A stretch of DNA of 64,000 bases from Leucobacter sp. L43 (GTDB lineage: Bacteria > Actinomycetota > Actinomycetes > Actinomycetales > Microbacteriaceae): contig NZ_JAENJG010000001.1 of NCBI RefSeq assembly GCF_016597785.1, positions 930,001 through 994,000 on the forward strand, in the 5' to 3' direction. Both the position numbers and the translations under genes were made by a program. This document shows positions 24,848 to 34,031 of the stretch, one piece after another (the first letter of the stretch is position 1; each line of letters starts with the position of its first letter). The notes beneath the pieces were generated by a model. It was not told where the DNA came from, searched no databases, and saw only the letters and a list, made by a program, of their open reading frames with translations.

Positions 24848-25921
24848 ATGCAGCACTCACGCACCATCGCACGCGGCATCGGCATCGCGGCGATTGCGGC
24901 ACTCTCGGTCAGCCTCGCGGCCTGCAGCTCGGCACCCGCCGAGGGCGGCGGCAGCGCCGCCGAGGACGGGTCCGACGACGGAACGTTCGTCATCGGGTTC
25001 CAGCAACCACTCGGCGGCCAGGCCTGGCGCGAAACCGGGCTCGCAGCGATGCAAGCGCTCGCCGCTCGGGACTACGGCGACAAGGTCGAACTCAAGATCG
25101 TGCGCACGAACGACAACGACGCCGCGCAGCAGAACGCGGCGATCCAGAACCTGATCGCCGAGGGCGTCGACGCGATCCTCTTCGATCCGGCCTCGGCCAC
25201 CGGTGCCGACGCAGCGATCTCCCAGGCGAAAGCCGCGGGCATTCCGGTCTTCGCCAACGGCGGCCCCTACGACAACGAGTACGTCTACACGGTATCCACC
25301 GACTGGGCGAGTGCCGGTAAGACCGGTGCGGAATGGCTGGTCTCGCAGCTCGGAGACAACAAGGAGGTCGTCGTGCTCGAGGGCGTCGCCGGCGTGCCGC
25401 TCAACGACACATCGATGCCCACCGTCACGGAGGTGCTCGAGGAGGGCGGCGCCACCATCGTCGCCGAGGGCGCGAACGGCTGGAATGAGGCGGACGCGCA
25501 GCAGACGATGGCGCAGATCCTCCAGTCCCACCCGGACGTCGGGGGCGTGTACTCGTTCCTGACCGGCGGTCAGGGCGTACCCGCTGCCTTCGCCGACGCC
25601 AATATCGATTTCGTGCCCGTCGTGGGCGGCTCGGGCTACAACGGAGAGGCCTGCACCCTCGTCGACAACGCCGAAGCCGGGCTCAGCGGAAACATGGTGT
25701 TCGGGCACCCCGCGATCTACGCGAAGGGACTCGAACAGGCCGTGCTGCTGCTGGAAGGCGAGGAGATCGAGCAGGAGCAGTACTTCCCGCCGGCCGAGAT
25801 CACCACCGAGAACGCGGAGGAGTTCTGCCAGCCGGATATGCCGGACAACTTCCAACTCGGGTACGACTTCCCCGGTCTCGATATCACGCTCGAAGAGTAC
25901 CTCGAGTTCGCGAAGCAGTAA
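24848..25921 (+). CDS. sugar ABC transporter substrate-binding lipoprotein (RbsB-type)
   Basis: A 357-residue lipoprotein. The signal peptide ends in the lipobox LAAC with Cys26, followed by an Ala/Gly/Glu/Asp linker. The mature part is a type I periplasmic sugar-binding fold (Peripla_BP_4): VIGFQQPLGGQAWRETGLAA, then AIQNLIAEGVDAILFDPASA and GIPVFANGG. AAAGGAGA precedes the ATG. First gene of the plus-strand transporter operon; the ligand is likely a sugar, sugar acid or glycoside rather than ribose in particular. Confidence 0.9.
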   Translation: MQHSRTIARGIGIAAIAALSVSLAACSSAPAEGGGSAAEDGSDDGTFVIGFQQPLGGQAWRETGLAAMQALAARDYGDKVELKIVRTNDNDAAQQNAAIQNLIAEGVDAILFDPASATGADAAISQAKAAGIPVFANGGPYDNEYVYTVSTDWASAGKTGAEWLVSQLGDNKEVVVLEGVAGVPLNDTSMPTVTEVLEEGGATIVAEGANGWNEADAQQTMAQILQSHPDVGGVYSFLTGGQGVPAAFADANIDFVPVVGGSGYNGEACTLVDNAEAGLSGNMVFGHPAIYAKGLEQAVLLLEGEEIEQEQYFPPAEITTENAEEFCQPDMPDNFQLGYDFPGLDITLEEYLEFAKQ

Positions 25922-25947
25922 TCGGTCGAAAGGGCGGGAGCATCAGC

Positions 25948-27498
25948 ATGTCCCAGCACACGGGTACGGTCGGCGCCGCAGACGCGGCGCCGACCGACCG
26001 TTCTGCGCCACTCGTCGTGGCGCAGAACCTCAATAAGAACTACGGCCCCGTACAGGCGGTGGTGGGCGTCGACTTCACCTGCCACGCCGGAGAGGTGCAC
26101 GCACTCGTCGGGGAGAACGGAGCAGGGAAGAGCACGGTCTCGAAGATGCTCTCCGGCGCGGTCGTCCCGTCGAGTGGTTCCATCACCATCGACGGACGCC
26201 CCCTGCAGGGCGGCAGCATCGCCCGCGCCCGGAGCCTGGGCATCGCGTGCGCGTACCAGGAGATCGCGCTCGTACCGGAGTGGACCGTGGCCGAGAACCT
26301 CGCCCTCCCCGAAGTGGGCACGGCGCGCGTCTACTCCCCCGCGAAGGCTCTGCGTCGGGCGAAAGAGATCCTGGAGCAGCTGCATCTCCCCCACATCGAC
26401 CCGCACGCCCGGCTCGGCACCCTGCTCCTCGCCGATCGCCAACTCGTCGAGATCGCCCGGGCGATCGCGGCGCAACCCAAGCTGCTGATCCTCGACGAGG
26501 CGTCGAGCGCCCTGACGCCCCCCGGCGTCGAGTGGCTATTCGACCGCATCCGCGAGGTCACAGCCGGCGGCAGCGCGGTCATCTACGTGACCCATCGCCT
26601 GCAGGAGCTCCAGGTGATCGCGGACCGCGGCACGGTGCTGCGCGACGGCGCCCCGGTCGGGACGTTCACCCGCGGCGAGTGGGACGAGGATCAGCTCATC
26701 TCGATGATGGCCGGGCGCGCTACTCAGAAGCAGTTCCCTCCCGCACCCGTCGTCGCCGCAGACGCCCCCGTAGCCCTCGAAGTGCGCAACCTGCAGTCCC
26801 CGCGCCTCACCGACGTCTCCCTCCGCGTCCGTGCCGGTGAGATCCTCGGCATCGGCGGCTTGCAGGGCCAGGGCCAGACCGAACTCCTGCGGGCCCTGTT
26901 CGGCGCCGTGCCCGCCACGGCCGATACCTGGGAGATCGGGGGATCGCCGGTCGGCGCCCTCAACCCGCGACGCGCGGTCAAAGCGGGCATCGGCTACGTT
27001 CCCGAGGACCGCAAAACGGAGGGCCTCGCACTCGAACTCGGTGTCGGCGAGAACCTCTTCGCTCCGTGGCTCAGGCTCTTCGGCGCTGGCGGCGCACCGC
27101 AGCTGCGCAAGGAGCGCGGCTGGATCGACGGCGTGCTCTCAGCGCTCAGCGTGCGCACCCGCGGACCGCAGGAGTCGGCCGGCGCGCTCTCGGGCGGCAA
27201 CCAGCAGAAACTCGTCTTCGGCAGATGGATGGATCGCGGACGCCGCGTGCTCATTCTGCACGATCCCACGCGCGGCATCGACGTGCGGGCGAAACAGGAG
27301 CTCTACCGCGCCATGGTCGCGCTCGCCGAGCAGGGCGTCGGCATCGTCTGGTTCTCCAGCGAGGTCGAGGAGCTCGTGCACATGTGCAACCGCGTCGCCG
27401 TGCTCTACCGCGGCGGCGTGGTGCAGGAACTCGTAGGAACGGACATCACCGCTGACGCTGTCGTCGGCGCCGCGGTGGGAATGGCGGCACACTCATGA
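25948..27498 (+). CDS. sugar ABC transporter, double ATPase (RbsA/MglA-type)
   Basis: A 516-residue protein of two fused ABC domains. Domain 1 has Walker A GENGAGKST near 56-64, and a non-standard signature TLLLADRQLVEIARAI before ILDEASSAL. Domain 2 has the degenerate Walker A GLQGQGQTELL usual in this family and signature LSGGNQQKLVFGRW; its Walker B is ILHDPTRGID with His-Asp where Asp-Glu is common, so domain 2 is probably the inactive or weak site. Overlaps the permease gene by 4 bp. Confidence 0.92.
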   Translation: MSQHTGTVGAADAAPTDRSAPLVVAQNLNKNYGPVQAVVGVDFTCHAGEVHALVGENGAGKSTVSKMLSGAVVPSSGSITIDGRPLQGGSIARARSLGIACAYQEIALVPEWTVAENLALPEVGTARVYSPAKALRRAKEILEQLHLPHIDPHARLGTLLLADRQLVEIARAIAAQPKLLILDEASSALTPPGVEWLFDRIREVTAGGSAVIYVTHRLQELQVIADRGTVLRDGAPVGTFTRGEWDEDQLISMMAGRATQKQFPPAPVVAADAPVALEVRNLQSPRLTDVSLRVRAGEILGIGGLQGQGQTELLRALFGAVPATADTWEIGGSPVGALNPRRAVKAGIGYVPEDRKTEGLALELGVGENLFAPWLRLFGAGGAPQLRKERGWIDGVLSALSVRTRGPQESAGALSGGNQQKLVFGRWMDRGRRVLILHDPTRGIDVRAKQELYRAMVALAEQGVGIVWFSSEVEELVHMCNRVAVLYRGGVVQELVGTDITADAVVGAAVGMAAHS

Positions 27499-28517
27499 CC
27501 ACCGGCACCATCTTCGCTCCGGTCGCACGGCGCACCGCGCTCCCGATCTGGATCCAGCGATCGATCCACGAGGGCGCGGCCCCGCCCGTCGTCGCCTTCG
27601 TCCTCTTCATCGCCGTCTACCTCGCCGTGAACCCGAGCCTGCTCACGCGATTCCAGCTGCAGTCAGCGGCCAACCTCGTCGTTCCGCTCGCGATCGCAGC
27701 GCTCGCGCAGCTCATGATCGTACTCATCGGCGGCATCGACATCTCCATCGGAGCGGTCATCAGCCTGTGCAACGTGGTCTTCGCGACGAGTCTCGCCGGG
27801 CTCCCCGGCCCCGTGGCACTGATCGTCGCCGTCCTCGTCGGAGCCGCGTGCGGCGTCTTCAACGGCCTCCTCGTCGCGTTCGGCGGACTTCCGGCGATCG
27901 CGGTGACGCTCGCGAGCACCTTCATCATCGGCGCGATCGCGCGCACCATCCTCGATCGCCCGGGAGGGGCGCTCAGCGAGACGATCTTCAACGTGACGAG
28001 CGGAGAGGCGCTGCCATTCCTGCCGATGGCGATCGTCTGGCTGGTCATCGCCGGAGTCGCCGTCTGGTTCGTGCTGCAGCGGACCGCCTTCGGCCGCCAG
28101 ATCTACGGCGTCGGATCGAACCGCGACGCCGTGCAGGCCGCCGGCATCAACTCGCGGCTCGCGATCCTCGGCGCATTCGTCCTGTCGGGGGTGCTCGCCT
28201 CGATCGCTGCAGTGCTGCTCGCCGGGTCGACGGTGACCGGTGACCCGCGCAGCGGCGATCCGTACCTCCTCACGTCGATTGCAGCCGTAGCGCTGTCGGG
28301 TGCCAGCTTCGCAGGCGGACGGGGCTCCGTGCTCGGCACCATCGCCGCCGCGATCATCCTCGGCCTCGTCGGAAACCTGCTCTTCTTCGCCGGCATCAAC
28401 TCGTACTGGCAGTACATCATCAACGCGCTCATCATCTTCGCGGTCGTGGCGATCCCCGTACTCGTCCGCATCATCAGCACGCGAAAGTCGCTCGCGCAGG
28501 GAGGCCACCATGACTGA
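27495..28517 (+). CDS. sugar ABC transporter permease 1 (RbsC-type)
   Basis: A 340-residue membrane protein with about nine or ten hydrophobic segments, the GGIDISIGAVISL motif typical of RbsC/BPD_transp_2 permeases, and ALSGASFAGGRGSVLGTI near the end. It starts with ATG overlapping the ATPase stop and ends 8 bp inside the next permease gene. Two different permeases imply a heterodimeric channel. Confidence 0.92.
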   Translation: MTTGTIFAPVARRTALPIWIQRSIHEGAAPPVVAFVLFIAVYLAVNPSLLTRFQLQSAANLVVPLAIAALAQLMIVLIGGIDISIGAVISLCNVVFATSLAGLPGPVALIVAVLVGAACGVFNGLLVAFGGLPAIAVTLASTFIIGAIARTILDRPGGALSETIFNVTSGEALPFLPMAIVWLVIAGVAVWFVLQRTAFGRQIYGVGSNRDAVQAAGINSRLAILGAFVLSGVLASIAAVLLAGSTVTGDPRSGDPYLLTSIAAVALSGASFAGGRGSVLGTIAAAIILGLVGNLLFFAGINSYWQYIINALIIFAVVAIPVLVRIISTRKSLAQGGHHD

Positions 28518-29502
28518 GACGCTCACCGACGCATCCTCCACGGCTGCCAGAGGGCAGGCGACCAGTGCGCTGAAGCGGGTCCCGACGAGCGCATGGGTCT
28601 TCGCGGCGTTCATCGCCCTGTTCCTGCTCAGCGGTCTGATCCGCCCGAGCCTGCTGACGCTCGACGGGCTGATCACGACGGTCACCTTCGCATCCATCCT
28701 CGCGATCGCCTCATTCGGGCAGACGATCGCGGTGATCCAGGGCGGCATCGACCTCTCAGTGCCCAACACGATCGCGTTCGCCGCGCTCTCGTTCCTCACC
28801 TGGAATGCGAGCCTCGGCCCGGTTCTCGCGCTCATCGCGTCGCTCGCGGCGTCCGCAGTGATCGGATTCATCAACGGCTTCGTGATCGCACGGATCGGCC
28901 TCACGCCGATCGTGACCACGATCGCGATGAACGGTCTGCTCTTCGGCGTGCTGCTGTTGAACTTCAGCCTCTCGGAGCTCACGAACGTTCCCGAATTCCT
29001 GAAGTCGATCACTGCCGAGAAGATCCCGTTCCTCGGCTCCTCCATCGCGGCGGTGGTGCCGCTCGCGCTCGTGCTCATGCTCGTGCTGCACGCGCTGCTG
29101 CGCTGGACCGGATGGGGGCGCGCGCTCTTCCTCGTCGGCTCGTCCGAGGCCACCGCGAACCTCGCCGGGCAACCCGTCGCCCGCATCCGCATCACCGGGT
29201 ACATGCTGAGCAGCGTGCTCGCCGGATTCGCCGGCATCGCGATCGTCGGCTTCTACAACCAGGCCGAAACGATGATGGGTGCGCCCTATCTCCTGAGCTC
29301 GGTCGCGGCGGTCGTCGTCGGCGGCGCCTCGATCTTCGGCGGCCGCGGTTCCGTGCTCGGCACGCTGGCAGGCGCCCTCGTCCTCGGCCAGGTCTCGACG
29401 CTCGTGGTCGTCTTCAACCTCGGCGTCGCCGTGCAAGACATGGTCTACGGGGCGATCATCCTGCTCGTCGTCGCCCTGTACGGCCGATCGCATTCCCGCT
29501 GA
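28510..29502 (+). CDS. sugar ABC transporter permease 2 (RbsC-type)
   Basis: A 330-residue paralogue of the preceding permease, with GGIDLSVPNTIAF in place of the first permease's motif and GGASIFGGRGSVLGTL near the C-terminus. The ATG at 28510 overlaps the previous gene by 8 bp. A hairpin 5 bp after the stop separates it from KGSADH copy 2, which probably belongs to the same transcript. Confidence 0.92.
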   Translation: MTETLTDASSTAARGQATSALKRVPTSAWVFAAFIALFLLSGLIRPSLLTLDGLITTVTFASILAIASFGQTIAVIQGGIDLSVPNTIAFAALSFLTWNASLGPVLALIASLAASAVIGFINGFVIARIGLTPIVTTIAMNGLLFGVLLLNFSLSELTNVPEFLKSITAEKIPFLGSSIAAVVPLALVLMLVLHALLRWTGWGRALFLVGSSEATANLAGQPVARIRITGYMLSSVLAGFAGIAIVGFYNQAETMMGAPYLLSSVAAVVVGGASIFGGRGSVLGTLAGALVLGQVSTLVVVFNLGVAVQDMVYGAIILLVVALYGRSHSR

Positions 29503-29506
29503 GCGC

Positions 29507-29547
29507 CGGCCGGGGCAGCGCGGCAATCCAGCCGACGCCCCCGGCCG
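29507..29547 (+). terminator. stem-loop between permease 2 and KGSADH copy 2
   Basis: CGGCCGGGG (29507-29515) pairs with CCCCGGCCG (29539-29547) around a 23-nt loop. No T tract follows, so a partial terminator or mRNA-stabilising hairpin that sets the KGSADH level is more likely than a full stop. Confidence 0.45.
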
Positions 29548-29587
29548 ACACCTCTCCCACCCACCCCGATTCCCGGAGGAACCCTCG

Positions 29588-31114
29588 ATGACCCCCGCAC
29601 CCCCCACGCTTTCTCCTGATCTTGAGGCCGTCATCGCACGCGCCACCACCGCCGCACCCCACCTCGCCACCACCACCGCCACCCAACGAGCACGAGCCCT
29701 CGTCGCCATCGCCGACGCCCTCGAAACCGCAACACCCGACCTCGTACACATCGCACTCCGCGAGACCGGCCTCACCCAAGCCCGACTCACCGGCGAAGTC
29801 ACCCGCACCGCCGTCCAACTCCGCCTCTTCGCCGACACCATCGTCGACGGCGGCTACCTCGACGCCCGCATCGACCCCGCAGACCCCGACTTCGCCCTCG
29901 GCCAACGCCCCGATATCCGCCGCACCCACATCCCCCTCGGCCCAGTCATCAACTTCTCCGCCTCCAACTTCCCCTTCGCGTTCTCCGTCATGGGCGGCGA
30001 CTCCGCAGCGATCCTCGCAGCAGGATGCCCACTCATCGTGAAAGCCCACTCCAGCCACCCAGACCTCTCCGACGCCACCGCGGAAGTCGCCACACGCGCA
30101 CTCACCCAAGCAGGCATGCCCGAAGGCACCTTCCAACTCATCCACGGCCGCGAAGCCGGAGTGCAGGTCTTGCAGGACCCCCGCATCAAAGCCGGATCCT
30201 TCACCGGCTCCATCCGCGTCGGCCGCATCCTCGCCGACATCGCCGCGAACCGGCCAGCACCCATCCCGTTCTTCGGAGAACTCGGCAGCGTCAACCCCAT
30301 CTTCATCACCGCCGACGCCATCACGGAACGCGCCGACGAGATCGCCACCGGCTACCTCGCCAGCGTCGCAGGCTCCGCCGGCCAGCTCTGCACCAAGCCC
30401 GGCTTCGCATTCATCCCCGCAGGCAGCGCACTCCCCCAGGCCATCACCCACAACACGACCGACGTCCCCGAGCATCGCCTCCTCGACCCCCGCATCGCGA
30501 AATCCTACGACGAACGCCGCACCGCCGTACTGGGCACCGCCGGAGCGAACCCGCTGATCCCCGGCGGCATCCGCTTCGACGACGACGGACAGGGCTGGGC
30601 CACCCCCACCATCATCGCGATCAGCCTCGACGACTTCCGAACCGGACGCGACACCCTCCTCGAAGAATCCTTCGGCCCGCTCTCCATCCTCGTCGAAACC
30701 CCCACCGGCACCGACCTCGCAGCCCTCATGCCCGAGTTCTACGAAGGCAACCTCTCCGGCACCCTCCACATCAGCGAAGCCGAAGCCACCGGAGAAACCG
30801 ACAACGCCCCCCAACTACGCGCCCTCATCGCCGCCCTCGCGAACCAAGTCGGCCGCGTCCTGTTCAACGGCTGGTCCACCGGCGTCGCCGTCACCCCCGC
30901 CCAACAGCACGGCGGCCCCTGGCCCGCGACAACGAACGACTCCTCCACCTCCGTCGGCACCGCAGCCATCACCCGCTTCCAACGACCCGTCGCCTACCAG
31001 AACGCACCCCAAGCACTCCTCCCCGAAGCACTCCAAGACACCAACCCGCTAGGCATCCCCCAACACATCAGCCCAGCAGGCCAATCACACCACTGGGGCA
31101 CACGCTGGCACTAA
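29588..31114 (+). CDS. alpha-ketoglutarate-semialdehyde dehydrogenase, copy 2
   Basis: A 508-residue aldehyde dehydrogenase, identical to the product of 10490-12010 except for its first few residues (MTPAPPT against MTHEA) and Ile238 for Val236. Glu231 and Cys268 are the expected catalytic residues. GGAGGA precedes the ATG. It follows the sugar transporter and would take the semialdehyde made by the FAH-family dehydratase to 2-oxoglutarate. Each copy has kept its own 5' end and promoter context, so the copies are probably regulated separately by substrate. Confidence 0.88.
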   Translation: MTPAPPTLSPDLEAVIARATTAAPHLATTTATQRARALVAIADALETATPDLVHIALRETGLTQARLTGEVTRTAVQLRLFADTIVDGGYLDARIDPADPDFALGQRPDIRRTHIPLGPVINFSASNFPFAFSVMGGDSAAILAAGCPLIVKAHSSHPDLSDATAEVATRALTQAGMPEGTFQLIHGREAGVQVLQDPRIKAGSFTGSIRVGRILADIAANRPAPIPFFGELGSVNPIFITADAITERADEIATGYLASVAGSAGQLCTKPGFAFIPAGSALPQAITHNTTDVPEHRLLDPRIAKSYDERRTAVLGTAGANPLIPGGIRFDDDGQGWATPTIIAISLDDFRTGRDTLLEESFGPLSILVETPTGTDLAALMPEFYEGNLSGTLHISEAEATGETDNAPQLRALIAALANQVGRVLFNGWSTGVAVTPAQQHGGPWPATTNDSSTSVGTAAITRFQRPVAYQNAPQALLPEALQDTNPLGIPQHISPAGQSHHWGTRWH

Positions 31115-31120
31115 CCCCCA
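29607..31120 (+). repeat. 1,514-bp direct repeat, copy 2 (KGSADH gene body)
   Basis: Same orientation as 10503-12016 with one mismatch (A at 30299). The 17,590 bp between the copies carry the redox operon, the whole sugar-acid operon and its transporter. Homologous recombination between the repeats would delete or amplify that block. Confidence 0.95.
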
Positions 31121-31188
31121 CCGCAACCGACCCGCACGAACCCGAATCCACTGCGCGACGGGCGCAAACGGACCCGCCGGCACACAGC

Positions 31189-31223
31189 AAGACCCCCGAG
31201 AGGCTCAGCCTCCCGGGGGTCTT
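31189..31223. terminator. bidirectional terminator after KGSADH copy 2
   Basis: AAGACCCCC pairs with GGGGGTCTT with an inner GAGGC/GCCTC stem, the same structure and sequence as at 12072-12106. The linker between stop codon and hairpin differs in sequence and length from that after copy 1. Confidence 0.8.
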
Positions 31224-31236
31224 CGTTCATCGACGA

Positions 31237-31590
31237 TCAGTGCCAGAGCACGGCGAGCACCACGTTCACCACCGACAATCCGGCGATGGCGCCCAGGAAT
31301 CCACCCGGAACGGGCTGCTTCTTCCGGCCGATGAGCACGACTGCGATCAGTACGAGCAGCACGACGAGCTTCACGCCGATCTTCGCGTTGTTCGGCTGGC
31401 CTCCGGTCGCGTAGACCATGCCGACGAGCAGCAGGCCGGTCGCCAGCAGCAACCACGCGCCGTGCAAGATGCCAGGAGTGATACGAGCGCGTGCTTCCTT
31501 CACCGCCGACAACTGTGCGAGCGTGCTGCCGAACACCGCGCCGAATCCGACGATGTGCAAGACGATGAGTATTCCCTTGACGATTTCCAC
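31237..31590 (-). CDS. small integral membrane protein
   Basis: A 117-residue hydrophobic protein with four likely membrane segments (GILIVLHIVGFGAVFGSTLA; GAWLLLATGLLLVGMVYA; KLVVLLVLIAVVLIG; GFLGAIAGLSVVNVVLAVLW). The GTG at 31590 is taken as start because GGGGAG lies upstream and it leaves a short cytosolic end. The family is not recognised with certainty. It is followed on the same strand by no close gene and lies upstream of a terminator shared with KGSADH copy 2. Confidence 0.65.
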   Translation of the reverse strand: MEIVKGILIVLHIVGFGAVFGSTLAQLSAVKEARARITPGILHGAWLLLATGLLLVGMVYATGGQPNNAKIGVKLVVLLVLIAVVLIGRKKQPVPGGFLGAIAGLSVVNVVLAVLWH

Positions 31591-31683
31591 GTCTCGATTC
31601 TCCCCGGGGCGAGCACCCTGCCGCAACGAAGGCGAGGCTTGCTCACACCAGATGAATGAAGGAAAAAACCGCAGATCAGAGGA

Positions 31684-33342
31684 TCAGTGGAAGAAGTGCC
31701 GCTCGCCCGTGAAGTACATGGTCACGCCTGCTGCCTGGGCCGCATCGACGACCTCGGGGTCTCGGACCGACCCGCCCGGCTGCACGACCGCGCGCACGCC
31801 GGCGTCGAGCAGTACCTGCAGGCCGTCGGCGAACGGGAAGAACGCGTCGGAGGCGGCGACCGATCCTCGCGCGCGGTCTCCCGCGCGCTCCACCGCGAGG
31901 CGGCAGGAATCGACGCGGTTGACCTGGCCCATGCCGACACCGACCGAAGCACCCCCCTGCGCGAGCAGGATGGCGTTCGACTTCACGGCGCGGCTCGCAC
32001 GCCACGCGAACTCGAGATCGGCGAGCGTCGCGGCATCAGCGGGCTCGCCCGTAGCGAGCGTCCACTCGGATGCCGGTGCGAAGGAGCGATCGGAATCCTG
32101 CAGCAGGAACCCACCTGAGACCTGACGCAGCTCCACGGGGTTCGGCTGGTAGTCGGCCGGCAGCACCAGCAGTCGCACGTTCTTCTTCTGCGTGAGCACG
32201 GCGAGGGCGTCGGGCTCGAAGCCGGGAGCGACGATGACTTCGGTGAAGATCCCGGCGACGGTCTCCGCCATCGCCTTCGTGACGATGCGGTTCGCCGCGA
32301 TCACGCCGCCGAACGCAGAGACGGGGTCGCACGCGTGCGCGAGTTCGTGAGCGGCGGCGATCGGGTCGGCCGCACCTTCTGGCGCGACGGCGATGCCGCA
32401 GGGGTTCGCGTGCTTGATGATGGCGACGGCGGGGCGCTCATGATCGAACGCGGCGCGGAGCGCGGCGTCGGCATCGACGTAGTTGTTGTACGACATCTCC
32501 TTGCCGTGGAGCTGCGCGGCCTGTGCGATGCCCGATCCTTCGTTCTCCGTGAAGAGTGCGGCCCGCTGATGGCTGTTCTCGCCGTACCGCAGCACCGATT
32601 CGCGGAGCCCGAAGACCTCGTAGCCGACGTACCCCTCGGTGGTTTCGAAGATGCTGTCGATCGACGCCTCGCTCGAATCGGCTTCGGCGGCAGGCGCCTC
32701 TCCCCACTCGGCGTCCTCCTGCTCGAGGAACCAGTTCGCCACGGCGGCATCGTACTGGGCCGTGTGCACGAACGCCTCAGTGGCGAGCGAGCGGCGCTGG
32801 GCGAGCGTCGTTCCGCCGGCCCGCACGGCGGCGATGATCTCGTCGTAGCGTCCGGGCGAAACGACGATCGCCGCGTTCGCGTGGTTCTTCGCGCTCGCCC
32901 GCACCATCGCGGGGCCGCCGATGTCGACGTTCTCGATGACGTCGGCTGCCGGCTTGCCCGATGCGACCGTCTCTTCGAAGGGGTACAGGTTGACGACCAC
33001 GAGCTCGAACGCCGCGTAGCCGAGCGCGTCGAGCTGCGCGCGATGGTCGGCGAGGCGCAGGTCGGCGAGCAGGCCGGAGTGCACGGCGGGGTGCAGTGTC
33101 TTCACGCGGCCGTCGAGGGCCTCCGCGAATCCGGTGACCTCGGAGACGTCGGTGACGGCGTGGCCCGCCTCGCGGATCGTCGCAGCGGTCGAACCCGTCG
33201 AGACGATCTCGACCCCGTTCTCGGCGAGCGCGCCGGCAAGGTCGAGCAAGCGCGTCTTGTCGCTGACCGAGATCAGCGCGCGCCGTACGGGCACGACGTC
33301 GCGGTGCTCGTAGAGGCTGGGGTCGTGGCTCTGAACTGCCAT
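31684..33342 (-). CDS. purH: bifunctional AICAR transformylase / IMP cyclohydrolase
   Basis: A 552-residue PurH. The N-terminal cyclohydrolase half starts [39 protein letters not shown] is its phosphate-binding stretch. The transformylase half has the [10 protein letters not shown] motif with the catalytic Lys-His and the end [14 protein letters not shown]. It performs the last two steps of IMP synthesis. ATG at 33342 follows AAGGAG. 74 bp downstream of purN on the same strand, so probably co-transcribed. Confidence 0.96.
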   Translation of the reverse strand: MAVQSHDPSLYEHRDVVPVRRALISVSDKTRLLDLAGALAENGVEIVSTGSTAATIREAGHAVTDVSEVTGFAEALDGRVKTLHPAVHSGLLADLRLADHRAQLDALGYAAFELVVVNLYPFEETVASGKPAADVIENVDIGGPAMVRASAKNHANAAIVVSPGRYDEIIAAVRAGGTTLAQRRSLATEAFVHTAQYDAAVANWFLEQEDAEWGEAPAAEADSSEASIDSIFETTEGYVGYEVFGLRESVLRYGENSHQRAALFTENEGSGIAQAAQLHGKEMSYNNYVDADAALRAAFDHERPAVAIIKHANPCGIAVAPEGAADPIAAAHELAHACDPVSAFGGVIAANRIVTKAMAETVAGIFTEVIVAPGFEPDALAVLTQKKNVRLLVLPADYQPNPVELRQVSGGFLLQDSDRSFAPASEWTLATGEPADAATLADLEFAWRASRAVKSNAILLAQGGASVGVGMGQVNRVDSCRLAVERAGDRARGSVAASDAFFPFADGLQVLLDAGVRAVVQPGGSVRDPEVVDAAQAAGVTMYFTGERHFFH

Positions 33343-33416
33343 GCGGCGGGACTCCTTAGGTCGGTGTTCGCAGTCTGGATACGATTCGGGTGCTGAGGCG
33401 CTGATCGAGCGCAGGA

Positions 33417-34022
33417 TCACCGCGCGCCGGGCAGCGCGAGCTCTCCGAGTGCGATCTCTCGCACGGTCTGCACGAGCAGGGGGCGTTCGAGCTGCTTGAT
33501 CCGCTCGTGGAGCTCGGCTTCGGTCTCGCCGGGGCGGACGTCGACGGCGGCTTGTCGCAGCACCGGGCCGGTGTCGACGCCCTCATCGATGACGTGCACG
33601 GTGACCCCGGTGCGCTCGGCGCCGGCGGCGAGCGCGTCGCGCACCGCGTGGGCCCCGGGGAATGCGGGAAGCAGTGCCGGGTGCGTGTTGATGAGGCGGG
33701 GACTGAAAGCGCGCACGAAGCCCGGGGGAAGAATACGCATGAGTCCGGCACTCACCACGAGACCGGGGTGCGGGCCGGTGCCGACGTGGTGCTCTTGGAT
33801 CGCCGCGGCGAGCACCTCGCCCCACGCCTCCCGAGAGTCCGAGTCGCGGGGTCGCACGACGAATGCGGGGATCCCTGCGGCGCGCGCGTGCTCCAGGCCG
33901 GGCGCGTCGGTGTCCGATCCGACGCAGGCGATCTCTGCCGGGAAATCGGGGTCGGCGGTCGCGTCGATCAGCGCCTTGAGGTTGCTGCCGCCACCGGAGA
34001 TGAGAACCGCGATTTTCAGCAC
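33417..34022 (-). CDS. purN: phosphoribosylglycinamide formyltransferase
   Basis: A 201-residue Pur[17 protein letters not shown] at the N-terminus binds phosphoribosylglycinamide; the catalytic Asn-His-Asp set is seen as [13 protein letters not shown] and [13 protein letters not shown]. It transfers formyl from 10-formyl-THF in purine synthesis and precedes purH, as is usual in Actinobacteria. Confidence 0.95.
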   Translation of the reverse strand: MLKIAVLISGGGSNLKALIDATADPDFPAEIACVGSDTDAPGLEHARAAGIPAFVVRPRDSDSREAWGEVLAAAIQEHHVGTGPHPGLVVSAGLMRILPPGFVRAFSPRLINTHPALLPAFPGAHAVRDALAAGAERTGVTVHVIDEGVDTGPVLRQAAVDVRPGETEAELHERIKQLERPLLVQTVREIALGELALPGAR

Positions 34023-34031
34023 CGCATCAGT

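Noticed and set aside
27663-29237. A 524-codon Arg/Asp-rich frame opposite the two sugar permeases
   Set aside because: Both permeases are clear membrane proteins on the other strand; this is a GC-skew shadow.
10503-31120. KGSADH repeats as an insertion sequence or composite transposon
   Set aside because: The repeat contains only an aldehyde dehydrogenase; no transposase, terminal inverted repeats or target-site duplication were seen.
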